Of a stretch of DNA of 64,000 nucleotides, positions 36,061-44,275 are shown piece by piece. The first letter of the stretch is position 1, and the number at the start of each line of letters is the position of its first letter. The DNA is taken from assembly GCF_010233585.1 (NCBI RefSeq), contig NZ_CP045997.1, positions 10,005,826-10,069,825 of the forward strand, written 5' to 3'. This stretch comes from Spirosoma endbachense. GTDB lineage: Bacteria; Bacteroidota; Bacteroidia; Cytophagales; Spirosomataceae. The position numbers and the translations under genes are program-made. The notes beneath the pieces are model-generated. The model was not told the origin of the DNA. It searched no databases and saw only the letters and a program-made list of their open reading frames with translations.

Positions 36061-37209
36061 CTAGGTTAAAAGTGGAATCTTCACAATGAAAGTACCTTCA
36101 TTCTCGCCAACCCAAACAGGCTGCTCGGTGAGTAGCGCATATCGGGTAATGATATTCTGCAAACCTACACCAGTTGAGGTTTCAGATTGTGGGCGGGGTT
36201 GAAGATTATTTTGAATAAGCAGGCAATCGCCTTCAAGCTGAATATGTACGTGTAGTGGCTCCCTGGTGGACATACGGTTGTGCTTCACTGCGTTTTCAAC
36301 CAGCAATTGTAGGGTTAGTGGGGCAATACTATAACGGGTCTGATCGGATTCGGGCACGTTAATAACAACGTCGAACTTGTTTTCAAAGCGAATATTCAGT
36401 AAAAACCGATAAGCCTGAATGAACTCCAGTTCGGTTTTGAGAAGCACTCGTTCGTTGTCTTTTTGCTCCAGAATATAGCGATACGCTCTTGACAACTGAT
36501 CGATGAATTTTTCGGACAATTCGGCATCAGCGTGAACTAAAGACGATAAAATACTTAGGCTATTGAACAGAAAGTGTGGGTTGACCTGACTTTTAAGAGC
36601 CGCGAACTGTGCCTGAATATTCTCTTTTTCCAGCCGTTCGGCCCGGACCTGCACATCCTCCAGCCGACTGTAGGCCCTACGGTTTGCTGCCAGGTAAAAT
36701 GCTGATAACATGGCCATTACGGTCATGCCGTTGTTGACTCGCCGGCGTTGGTCGCTTCGTTTACGGCGTTCTTCCGATACGGCCGGGGTAGGTTGGGTGC
36801 GCTGAGGGCGAGCTTCCTGTTCGCGAATGATCCCAAAACCACGCTGTAACGTATCGTCGACACTATGCCAGAGCATGTAAAAACCAAAGTTAAAAACAAC
36901 GGCCAGTGCACTGGCAATGGCCAGTGTTGCCAATTGAGTCGGTATTCTGAATTCAATCAGAAAACCTTCTCCGAAACGGTTAAAGAGCCATTTTTGCAGC
37001 CACTCCGTTACGTTGATCCACGCATAGAAGAATAGAACGCTCATTATGGTTTCCAATATCCAGAATGGAATATTGCGTAGAATGAGAGCCCAGCTAAACG
37101 TCGATACATTGATATACAGTCGAATAGGCCAATAAATGACAAATACGCTAATTGCGAGTTGCCATTTTTGTCGATTCGTCAGACGGTAGGTCATGGTGGA
37201 TTCAGTCAT
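36061..37209 (-). CDS. LytS/YehU-type sensor histidine kinase
   Basis: 382 residues (an alternative ATG at 37194 removes five). Four membrane spans in the N-terminal half (about 17-35, 42-64, 95-115, 160-176), then a short coiled-coil and a His_kinase domain with QVNPHFLFNSLSIL (phospho-acceptor His212) and an HATPase with LVENAVKHN and GVGLQNI. No recognised extracellular sensor domain. It precedes the LytTR regulator and is its natural partner. Such pairs usually govern cell-surface or metabolic functions in Bacteroidota. Confidence 0.93.
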   Translation of the reverse strand: MTESTMTYRLTNRQKWQLAISVFVIYWPIRLYINVSTFSWALILRNIPFWILETIMSVLFFYAWINVTEWLQKWLFNRFGEGFLIEFRIPTQLATLAIASALAVVFNFGFYMLWHSVDDTLQRGFGIIREQEARPQRTQPTPAVSEERRKRSDQRRRVNNGMTVMAMLSAFYLAANRRAYSRLEDVQVRAERLEKENIQAQFAALKSQVNPHFLFNSLSILSSLVHADAELSEKFIDQLSRAYRYILEQKDNERVLLKTELEFIQAYRFLLNIRFENKFDVVINVPESDQTRYSIAPLTLQLLVENAVKHNRMSTREPLHVHIQLEGDCLLIQNNLQPRPQSETSTGVGLQNIITRYALLTEQPVWVGENEGTFIVKIPLLT

Positions 37210-37294
37210 TATACAAAGCTAATGATAGGTATTCCCCGACAAAAAAGAAACCGGCGGAATGCCAGTTTCAGGAATCTGAATGACGCCATTCAGT

Positions 37295-37648
37295 TTATGA
37301 GCGGAAGGCAACTAATTTATGGGCAGGCTGGGATTCAATGACGAATGATTTGACGACCGTGTCATTGCCAACCGAAATGGCCAGTTCATAAGTGCCTTCA
37401 TTGAGTTGAGCAATGTCGAATTTTTGATAAAGCCCATTCTGGAGCCCTACTTTATCCGTATAGATTATATGCCCATTTTCGTCACGCATGGTAATCGTTG
37501 CTGTTGTTTCCTCGCGACCGACAATAAGTTTAAGCTTTTGGTCAGTTGTAATGCTCACGCTTGTTTCGGGGGCATTGCCAGGTTGTGTTTGGGCGAATGA
37601 TACAGTTCCAGCCAGGAGGCCTAGTATCAGGATGAATACATTTTTCAT
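37295..37648 (-). CDS. Small exported protein, unknown
   Basis: 117 residues from ATG 37648 (the TTG at 37672 is not needed). Signal peptide MKNVFILILGLLAGTVSFAQ. The mature part is a small beta-sandwich-like domain (KLKLIVGREETTATITMRDE, NEGTYELAISVGND, VVKSFVIESQPA) resembling the DUF3244 or type-IX-tail-like beta domains found at the ends of many secreted Bacteroidota proteins, but standing alone. Function unknown. It lies 86 nt upstream of the sensor kinase gene on the same strand and may be co-transcribed with it. Confidence 0.65.
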   Translation of the reverse strand: MKNVFILILGLLAGTVSFAQTQPGNAPETSVSITTDQKLKLIVGREETTATITMRDENGHIIYTDKVGLQNGLYQKFDIAQLNEGTYELAISVGNDTVVKSFVIESQPAHKLVAFRS

Positions 37649-37897
37649 TTTTTTGCTGTTTCGTTTGAACAATGCAAAGGTGTAACACCCAGCTTTTTGC
37701 TGAAACTAAACCTATCGGAGTGCCGGTATTTTGTGTACGAGTCTGGTTTTCAGTGCGCTGAATGCCGTCGGGGTGAGTTCTATAGAACCTGGTTATTATT
37801 GGAAGATTATTATTTATTGGTGATGGCTGGAAAAATCAAAGCCCGATGGGACTCTTCCAGGTCAAACACTTACTTTTACCGCAAAACACTTTTGTTC

Positions 37898-38731
37898 ATG
37901 AATCGTCTAATTCTGGGAGTAATATTGTTGTTGATCGGTTGCGGTCCTTCATCGAAAAAAAATGAAACAACCCAGGCTGGCACACTCGCCCCAACCTTCA
38001 AGCTGCCCTATCAACTGACAGCTCCCGATGAGAACTATACAATGCCCAAAAAACTGGAAGAAATATCGGGGCTAACCTATTACAAGGATGACCAGTTGCT
38101 CTGTGTACAGGATGAAGAAGCGGTTGTATACGTCTATGATACCAAAAAGAAGGATGTCGTAAAGGATTTTGGCTTTGGCGGTTATGGTGATTTCGAAGGC
38201 ATTGAATACGTAAACGGAGAGATCTACGTCCTGGAAAGCAACGGGAATCTATTTCGGTTTAAACCCGAATCGACTCAGATTGGTCGTACTAAAACCGATC
38301 TACCCAAAAAGACGGAAGTTGAAGGGCTGGGGTATGATCCGAAAACGAAACGGTTGCTGATTGCGGTTAAAAATGGCGGCCCTTCGAGCGATAAAACCGT
38401 TTATTCCTTCGATTTGCTGAATAAGGCCGTTTTTAAAGACATGAGCTTGAATGATGATCAACTCAATGGAGCCGGAATTGATCCCAAAACCTACAAGCCT
38501 TCAGGAATAGCCGTGCACCCGATTACGGGTGAATGGTACATTCTGACATCGGCGGGTAAACGCCTGATCATTACCAGTCGGCAGGCTAAAATTATTTACT
38601 CCGAGCCTCTTGACCCTAAACAATTCCGCCAGCCCGAAGGCATCTGCTTCGCGCCCAACGGCGACCTGTTTATTGCCAGTGAAGGCGACGGAAAGAAAGG
38701 CTATATTCTGAAGTTCAATTATAAAAAGTAA
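37898..38731 (+). CDS. SdiA-regulated-type beta-propeller lipoprotein
   Basis: 277 residues from ATG 37898. A frame continues upstream to 37697, but a lipoprotein signal peptide starts at this ATG: MNRLILGVILLLIGC, lipobox LIGC. The mature part is a six-bladed propeller of the SdiA-regulated type, with blocks LEEISGLTYYKDDQLLCVQD, DFEGIEYVNGEIYVLESNG, EVEGLGYDPKTKRLLIAVK, KPSGIAVHPITGEWYILTS and QPEGICFAPNGDLFIASEG. Found widely in Bacteroidota; no enzymatic role is known. Convergent with the GntR gene. Confidence 0.8.
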   Translation: MNRLILGVILLLIGCGPSSKKNETTQAGTLAPTFKLPYQLTAPDENYTMPKKLEEISGLTYYKDDQLLCVQDEEAVVYVYDTKKKDVVKDFGFGGYGDFEGIEYVNGEIYVLESNGNLFRFKPESTQIGRTKTDLPKKTEVEGLGYDPKTKRLLIAVKNGGPSSDKTVYSFDLLNKAVFKDMSLNDDQLNGAGIDPKTYKPSGIAVHPITGEWYILTSAGKRLIITSRQAKIIYSEPLDPKQFRQPEGICFAPNGDLFIASEGDGKKGYILKFNYKK

Positions 38732-38789
38732 TCACAACAGTGGGTTGGCAAAGGATACGAAGACCGCGCCAGCCTTCTGTTGGCTATCC

Positions 38790-39818
38790 TTATAACGAGC
38801 CTCTTCGAATAAGTTTAAAGGGATTTTTTACCTTTTCAGGACGATGGTCAAGCATGAGTTGGGCGGCTGTTCGACCCATCTGCTCGTGATCGGTTGAAAC
38901 GACAGTGATACCATCGGCCAGGACTTCTTTGAGGGGCGTTTCGTTAAATGACAGAATGCCAACATCGCGGCCTAGCATGAGATTCTGGCGTTTTGCCTGC
39001 CGGACTAGCTCAGCAAGATCGCTGTCTTCCAGTACGATATAAGCAGTTTCAGGCTCAATGATATGATTGACCGTAGTGGCTAAAATCGCAAAATCCTTAC
39101 GATGATGCACGGCATAATTTCTGAATCCCCGGACAATCTCGGGTGGGTAGCGCACATCTTTGGGGAATACCAATAAGAGCTTCCGGTATTTTTCGAGCAG
39201 GTCGGCACCCGATTCCAGCGCTTCGTATAAATCCCGGTCAAACTGCTGAAAGACTGCGATGTGATTGCCTTTCAGATCGGGCAAGTCCTTGTCTAATAAC
39301 ACCAGCTTATCGGATGGAATTTCAGCCAGTAACGTCTGCACATTGGCTGGCTGGGTGGATGCTGTAGCAGCCTGCTCGTAGAAATGGGGCATCACAACAT
39401 AATAATTGTACTCCCCCTGGCTCTCCCGGATCAACTGGGCAAACTGGGCAGCATCGTGGTGGTGTAATCGTAAATCAACCACAGCACCAGCCCCTAATTC
39501 GTCGAGCAGGGCGTAATAAATAATTTTCTTATAGGCGCTGAGCTTATTCATGATCAGCAGCACCCGTAACTGATCGGGGCCTTCACGCCGGATAAAATAC
39601 CCTTTTCCCCGAACGGCCTGAATTACACCCTCTTTTTTTAGAACCTTATACGCTTTTTCGACAGTATCCCGCGCCAGATAGAACTCCTCGCTCAGTTCGT
39701 TAATGGACGGTAATTGTTCATCGCGATGTAAGGCTCCCGTTTCAATCCCGTGCAGGACAGCATCAACAATCTGCCGATATTTGGGAATGCTGGAGCGTTC
39801 ATTAATGGTCAATTGCAT
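38790..39818 (-). CDS. GntR-family regulator with LacI-type ligand domain
   Basis: 342 residues. GntR winged helix-turn-helix (1-75; SIPKYRQIVDAVLHGIETG, LPSINELSEEFYLARDTVEK, GVIQAVRGKGYFI) joined to a periplasmic-binding-protein-like sensor domain (about 85-340; KLVLLDKDLPD, VRYPPEIVRGFRNYA, DVGILSFNETPLKEVLADGI, MGRTAAQLMLDH). This architecture is common in Bacteroidota for regulators that sense sugars. No sugar operon lies next to it, so its target is not evident; it is divergent (about 290 nt) from the LD-carboxypeptidase gene. Confidence 0.9.
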   Translation of the reverse strand: MQLTINERSSIPKYRQIVDAVLHGIETGALHRDEQLPSINELSEEFYLARDTVEKAYKVLKKEGVIQAVRGKGYFIRREGPDQLRVLLIMNKLSAYKKIIYYALLDELGAGAVVDLRLHHHDAAQFAQLIRESQGEYNYYVVMPHFYEQAATASTQPANVQTLLAEIPSDKLVLLDKDLPDLKGNHIAVFQQFDRDLYEALESGADLLEKYRKLLLVFPKDVRYPPEIVRGFRNYAVHHRKDFAILATTVNHIIEPETAYIVLEDSDLAELVRQAKRQNLMLGRDVGILSFNETPLKEVLADGITVVSTDHEQMGRTAAQLMLDHRPEKVKNPFKLIRRGSL

Positions 39819-40109
39819 AAAGCAAAAACGGGATTTTGGCCGTAAAGTAGGTGATTTTTAAGTAATAAAACCTATTTGTCAGAAAAGCTATTCGGTTACT
39901 GGTGGCAATTAAGATGATCGGATAAATAGATAACACACGATAAACAATAGAAGTCTACAAGTTACTTTATAATCGATTAACTGAGTAGTTTCGCTTAAAC
40001 GCTGTGCCACGAATGGCAAGGCTATTAAACAAACTGCTGTAACGTAGCAAAAACGTCTGTACTTTCATTGGATTAACATAAACCGACCTCTCGCATTAAC
40101 GACTTGCCA
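39819..40109. other. Gene-free divergent intergenic stretch
   Basis: 291 bases between the GntR regulator and the LD-carboxypeptidase, AT-rich, no reading frame worth calling. It must hold two divergent promoters; I see no convincing -33/-7 pair or long palindrome. Confidence 0.5.
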
Positions 40110-41132
40110 ATGCCAACCCGCCGTTCACTGCTCAAAACCACCGTACTCGCCCCGTTTCTTTCCGTAACGGATGTTCAACCAACCACGATCAAACCGGCGC
40201 GACTTAAACCGGGCGATACCGTCGGGCTGATTTGTCCGGCAGCACCCGCCTACAGTCGCGAGACGGTACAAATAACCATCGAATCGTTGCAGGCATTGGG
40301 GTTGCAGACCAAAGTTTCGTCTCATTTTTATGACCGATACGGTTATCTGGCTGGTCGGGATGCCGACCGGGCGGCCGACCTTAATGCCATGTTTGCCGAC
40401 CCATCGGTGAAAATGATTATGGCCATGCATGGTGGTTGGGGATGCGCCCGCCTGTTGCCACTGATCGATTATGAGCTAATCCGGCAGAATCCCAAAATTC
40501 TGATCGGCTATAGTGACATTACGGCTCTTTTATTGGCGATATACACGAAAACGGGACTGGCTACCATGCATGGCCCTGTTGGTGCAGTTACGTGGAATGC
40601 GTTCACCGTTGATTGGTTGCGGCAGGTACTCATGGATGGGCAAGTAGTCACTTTTCAGAATCCGACAAAAAAGGATGATAACCTGACCCAGACTAAAGAC
40701 CGCATCATGACACTTCGTTCAGGAATCGCTCAGGGGCAACTCGTCGGCGGAAACCTGACCGTGTTATCACATCTGATCGGGTCAGCGTATATACCCGACT
40801 GGAAAGGTAAAATTCTGTTTGTAGAAGATACGCACGAAGATATTTACAGTATAGACCGGATGCTAACTCACTTAAAACTGGCCGGTGTTTTGTCGCAGCT
40901 TGCGGGATTTGTCTTTGGCAAGTGTTCTTCCTGCGAGCCGGGTAGTGGCGGCTATGGTTCACTGACGTTTGAAGACGTGTTGACCGATCATATTATTCCG
41001 TTGAATGTACCTGCTTTTTCCGGGTCGATGATTGGCCATATCACCGATAAGTTTACGGTGCCCCTCGGCATCAATGCAGAAATAGATGCTGCTAAAGGTA
41101 CCATTCGATTATTGGAGCGCGCAGTTATATAA
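40110..41132 (+). CDS. Muramoyltetrapeptide LD-carboxypeptidase (S66), Tat-type signal
   Basis: 340 residues from ATG 40110 (a TTG at 40104 adds two). The N-terminus MPTRRSLLKTTVLAPFL is a twin-arginine-like signal, so the enzyme is probably exported folded. S66 family blocks: LKPGDTVGLICPAAPAY, MAMHGGWGCARLLPLID, GYSDITALLLA (nucleophile Ser135), MHGPVG, VEDTHEDIYSIDRML (Glu239) and MIGHITDKFTVPLG (His310), a complete Ser-Glu-His triad. It cleaves the terminal D-Ala from muropeptides during cell-wall recycling; MccF-type immunity proteins share the fold, but the context does not point there. A 52-nt gap separates it from the following permease gene. Confidence 0.9.
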   Translation: MPTRRSLLKTTVLAPFLSVTDVQPTTIKPARLKPGDTVGLICPAAPAYSRETVQITIESLQALGLQTKVSSHFYDRYGYLAGRDADRAADLNAMFADPSVKMIMAMHGGWGCARLLPLIDYELIRQNPKILIGYSDITALLLAIYTKTGLATMHGPVGAVTWNAFTVDWLRQVLMDGQVVTFQNPTKKDDNLTQTKDRIMTLRSGIAQGQLVGGNLTVLSHLIGSAYIPDWKGKILFVEDTHEDIYSIDRMLTHLKLAGVLSQLAGFVFGKCSSCEPGSGGYGSLTFEDVLTDHIIPLNVPAFSGSMIGHITDKFTVPLGINAEIDAAKGTIRLLERAVI

Positions 41133-41184
41133 AGCCAATCGTGCTTAATTTTAGTTTACTCGTAAAGTTAACCATTCACGATAC

Positions 41185-42306
41185 ATGGGCTCTGACCTCT
41201 CGCGTCCTCATTACCACCAGTTCTCACACTCATTACTGTCGCTTGCCATCCTGACTGCGGGTATTTATCTGGGGCAGGATATTCTGGTTCCGCTTGCTAT
41301 GGCAGGACTTCTGGCCGTTTTGTTGCGTCCTGTCGAAGATCGACTTATCCGGTTAGGCATGCATAAAGTCATTGCCATTAGTCTGGCCCTCTTGCTGGCA
41401 GTTATTGTTATGTCAGGAGTGACCGTGGTATTGTCCATGCAGATTGCCGATTTTACCGACGACATTCCTAAGTTTCGTCAGAATATCAATGATGTGTATC
41501 ACGATGTTCAGCGGTGGATTCGACGCGAATACAACGTCAGTTATCGGCAACAGAATAATTACATGCAAAAAGCGCAGGCACAAACCCTGAATAGTTTGCA
41601 AAGCCCTGATGCATTGGGCGTTATTGCCGGGCCACTTGGTACATTAACGCTGGTTCCGATCTACGTTTTTCTGTTGCTCTATTACCGAACAATGCTACTG
41701 CATTTTGTGGTTGTTCTTTTCCCCGAAAAACACACCCTACGTGTGCGGGAAGTACTGGGCGAAATTAAGGGAGTCATCCAAAGCTATATGGTTGGATTGC
41801 TGATCGAAACGGTTGTCGTTGCCGTGCTCAATTCGGTCGGATTACTGCTGTTGGGTGTTCAATACGCTGTCTTACTGGGAATTATGGCCGCCATCCTGAA
41901 CCTGGTTCCTTATATTGGCGGATTGGTAGCAACCGCCCTGACGGTATTGATAACGTTTAGCAACCAGCCCGAATTAACGATTCTGTTGGGTGTGGTTGGC
42001 GTGTTTCTCTTTGTTCAGTTTATTGATAACAACGTACTTGTGCCGTTGATTGTGGCCTCTAAAGTGCGGGTTAATGCACTCGTGTCAATCGTTGGTGTAC
42101 TGATTGGTGGCGCAGTGGCGGGTGTTTCAGGAATGTTTCTGTCTATTCCGGCAATCGCGATCATGAAAGTTATTTTCGACCGGGTCGATAGCTTGCGGGC
42201 CTGGGGAGTTCTTTTGGGCGATCAGACGCCGGAAGAAGCGGGTAGTAACCTGTTCCGGTTACCCAAACGCAGGCGAAAAGTAGCCATTGACGAAACCAGT
42301 TCTTAG
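41185..42306 (+). CDS. AI-2E family transporter
   Basis: 373 residues with seven to eight membrane spans: two N-terminal (about 10-60), one at 68-88, a soluble loop (DFTDDIPKFRQNINDVYHD, IRREYNVSYRQ), and five in the C-terminal half. Family blocks LVPYIGGLVATALTVLI, FVQFIDNNVLVPLIVASKVRVN and GVSGMFLSIPAIAIMKVIFDRV are clear. Members move ions or small metabolites; the name from E. coli TqsA should not be read as evidence of autoinducer transport. Same strand as the carboxypeptidase and probably co-transcribed. Confidence 0.92.
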   Translation: MGSDLSRPHYHQFSHSLLSLAILTAGIYLGQDILVPLAMAGLLAVLLRPVEDRLIRLGMHKVIAISLALLLAVIVMSGVTVVLSMQIADFTDDIPKFRQNINDVYHDVQRWIRREYNVSYRQQNNYMQKAQAQTLNSLQSPDALGVIAGPLGTLTLVPIYVFLLLYYRTMLLHFVVVLFPEKHTLRVREVLGEIKGVIQSYMVGLLIETVVVAVLNSVGLLLLGVQYAVLLGIMAAILNLVPYIGGLVATALTVLITFSNQPELTILLGVVGVFLFVQFIDNNVLVPLIVASKVRVNALVSIVGVLIGGAVAGVSGMFLSIPAIAIMKVIFDRVDSLRAWGVLLGDQTPEEAGSNLFRLPKRRRKVAIDETSS

Positions 42307-42332
42307 TAGGCAGGTCTTGGCACACTGCCTAC
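42306..42332. terminator. Hairpin between convergent permease and nitrilase-like genes
   Basis: An 8-bp stem (42306-42313 with 42325-42332) with an 11-nt loop, overlapping the permease stop and lying 16 nt from the convergent stop. Words resemble those of the hairpins at 15758 and 50207. Confidence 0.5.
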
Positions 42333-42348
42333 CGAAAACTGAACGAAT

Positions 42349-43356
42349 TTAGCTGTATAGTTTTTTTATAACCTCCTGCTGGGTTCGGATAAAATGTTGT
42401 CGTTCGGCAGGCTGACTTAAGAGTGTATCGGGCGGATAGATGTTATGCTTCGCGTAGCTTTCTGCGAAAAGTTCAAATCGCTGACGGGCCAGTAAGTTAG
42501 CCGCTGCCGGACGTTGACGAAATTCCCGTAAGGCCGCCAGGTCAATGTCGGCGTTGGCGACCATGCTCTCACCATAGCCCGCTTCGGCCAGTACAAGTCC
42601 TTTGGGGTCCACAATTTTAGAACCGGCGTCTGTCGTACCCATTGGAAGCGGACTGTCGGCTATACCGGCCGAATTGGCGGATACAACATAGGACATATTT
42701 TCAATGGCCCGCGCCATCTTGGCCACTTTTCGTTGAGTAAGCAATGGGCTTCCAATTTCCGACGTGGAATGCAACAGAACTTCAGCCCCTCTGATGGCTA
42801 AACAGCGAGCGACTTCTGGATATAAAATATCTTCTGAGGCAAGGCAGGCCAGGTTTCCAATATTGGTTTTAACTACAGGAAACAGCGAATCGTAGCCGTA
42901 GGCATCCAGGTACAACTCCCAAACATCATGTGGAGTGGGCGACAACATCGAGTTCAGTCGACGATATCGTAGCAATACATCACCGTTGGGACCGATAATA
43001 AAGCTGGTTTGGAAATAAAGCTCCGGGAAAAAAGGGTCTTGTTCGTAAGCGTTCCCCGAAAAGTAAATCTGCTGACGCTGAACCATTGCACTGATGGCTT
43101 CGTAAATACGTCCATCAATCTCCAGTGCCGCTTTTTCGCGCCACTGATGAGTGGTTTCGGTTATCGGGAAACCCGTCAGAAAATATTCGGGAACAACAAC
43201 CAGCAGTGTGTCGCGGCCAATGAAATTAATGGAAGCGGCTAGTTGTTTTTCAAGACGTTCAATGGTCTGAAGCATGACCGCTTCGGCTTCGTCGCGGGTC
43301 TGGTAGGCATTAATAGTCTGGCAAGTTAGCTGAAGGGCGAGGGCTTTGTAAGACAT
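42349..43356 (-). CDS. Nitrilase-superfamily protein with altered catalytic residues
   Basis: 335 residues from ATG 43356. A frame runs further upstream to 43632 but would overlap the divergent bshB1 and carries no family sequence. The nitrilase fold is clear: VVVPEYFLTGFPI (catalytic Glu57), FIIGPNGDVLLRYRRLN, then IGNLACLASEDILYPEVAR and RGAEVLLHSTSE. Aligned with the usual IG...ICxDxxxPExxR signature, the catalytic Cys position holds Ser174, with a Cys three residues earlier (Cys171), and the catalytic Lys of YRK is Arg133. The usual Glu-Lys-Cys triad is thus Glu-Arg-Ser. Either a non-canonical or a non-catalytic member. Divergent from bshB1. Confidence 0.85.
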   Translation of the reverse strand: MSYKALALQLTCQTINAYQTRDEAEAVMLQTIERLEKQLAASINFIGRDTLLVVVPEYFLTGFPITETTHQWREKAALEIDGRIYEAISAMVQRQQIYFSGNAYEQDPFFPELYFQTSFIIGPNGDVLLRYRRLNSMLSPTPHDVWELYLDAYGYDSLFPVVKTNIGNLACLASEDILYPEVARCLAIRGAEVLLHSTSEIGSPLLTQRKVAKMARAIENMSYVVSANSAGIADSPLPMGTTDAGSKIVDPKGLVLAEAGYGESMVANADIDLAALREFRQRPAAANLLARQRFELFAESYAKHNIYPPDTLLSQPAERQHFIRTQQEVIKKLYS

Positions 43357-43453
43357 AAATGAGTTTGAACGGAAAGGGGTTAGTTGGCTTTTGGGCCTTC
43401 TTGGGCTAAAAATAGCCTTTTTCACTGGAAAAATGATTGCCTGCTGTTTTGGG

Positions 43454-43482
43454 TTGGCGCGAACAAATTTTACCTTACTTTG
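43454..43482 (+). promoter_or_regulatory. Candidate promoter of bshB1
   Basis: TTG at 43454-43456 and TACTTTG at 43476-43482, 19 nt apart, resemble the -33/-7 pair of Bacteroidota; the start codon is 63 nt further on. The -7 has one base fewer than the consensus. Confidence 0.4.
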
Positions 43483-43545
43483 ATTGTCAATGTAGCTGGC
43501 TATTGATCCTGTCAGTAAAAAGCCAGAATAATTAAATACAAGTTC

Positions 43546-44265
43546 ATGAAAGTAGATGTATTGGCCATTGCGGCTCATCCTGACGATATCGAAATGACTT
43601 GCGGGGGTACTATCCTGTCGCTGGTGGCACAAGGTAAAACGGTTGCTGGTGTCGATCTGACCCGTGGCGAACTTGGCACCAGAGGAACGCCCGAAATTCG
43701 GTTGAAGGAATCGGAGGAGGGAGCTCGAATTATGAATTTAGTCGCCCGCGAGAATATGGGTTTCCGCGATGCCTTTTTTCGGAACGATGAAGCGCATCAG
43801 ATGGCTCTGATTCCAATCATTCGTCATTATCAACCCGATATTATCCTCACAAATACCATCGACGATCGCCATCCTGATCATGGCCGGGCCGCTCAACTGG
43901 TGGTCGATGCCTGTTTTTATGCTGGTTTACGGCAAATTAAAACCGTTGGAAAAGATGGGCAACCACAGCAGGCACACCGGCCTTCGTTTATTTACCACTT
44001 TATTCAGGACCGTTCGCTTAAGCCCGATTTTGTGGTCGATGTAAGCCCTTACTGGGAAGGGAAGCTTGCGGCCATTCGGGCTTATAAAAGTCAATTTTTT
44101 GACCCAACCAGTAGCGAACCTCAGAGTTACATTTCGGGTGAAGCGTTCATGAAATTTCTCGAATCCCGCACGCGCGAACATGGGCACATGATTGGCGTCG
44201 AATTTGGCGAGGGCTTCATCAGTAAGCGAATGCTGGGTGTGAAGGATCTATTTCAGTTAATCTAG
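43546..44265 (+). CDS. bshB1: Bacillithiol biosynthesis deacetylase BshB1
   Basis: 239 residues of the PIG-L/LmbE family. Zinc site AAHPDDIEM (His11, Asp14) and HPDHGRAAQLV. Specific BshB1 blocks: GVDLTRGELGTRGTPEIRLK, TIDDRHPDHG, and HGHMIGVEFGEGF near the C-terminus. It deacetylates GlcNAc-malate to GlcN-malate in bacillithiol synthesis, the low-molecular-weight thiol of many Bacteroidota. The other bsh genes are not in the window. Divergent from the nitrilase-like gene and convergent with the TPR kinase gene (10-nt gap). Confidence 0.93.
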   Translation: MKVDVLAIAAHPDDIEMTCGGTILSLVAQGKTVAGVDLTRGELGTRGTPEIRLKESEEGARIMNLVARENMGFRDAFFRNDEAHQMALIPIIRHYQPDIILTNTIDDRHPDHGRAAQLVVDACFYAGLRQIKTVGKDGQPQQAHRPSFIYHFIQDRSLKPDFVVDVSPYWEGKLAAIRAYKSQFFDPTSSEPQSYISGEAFMKFLESRTREHGHMIGVEFGEGFISKRMLGVKDLFQLI

Positions 44266-44275
44266 GAGTATGCGA

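Noticed and set aside
37697..37897. N-terminal extension of the SdiA-regulated-type lipoprotein
   Set aside because: The intact lipoprotein signal begins at ATG 37898; the extension is not secretory or conserved-looking.
43357..43632. N-terminal extension of the nitrilase-like protein
   Set aside because: It would overlap the divergent bshB1 start and lacks family sequence; the MSYKALALQL start at 43356 fits the fold.
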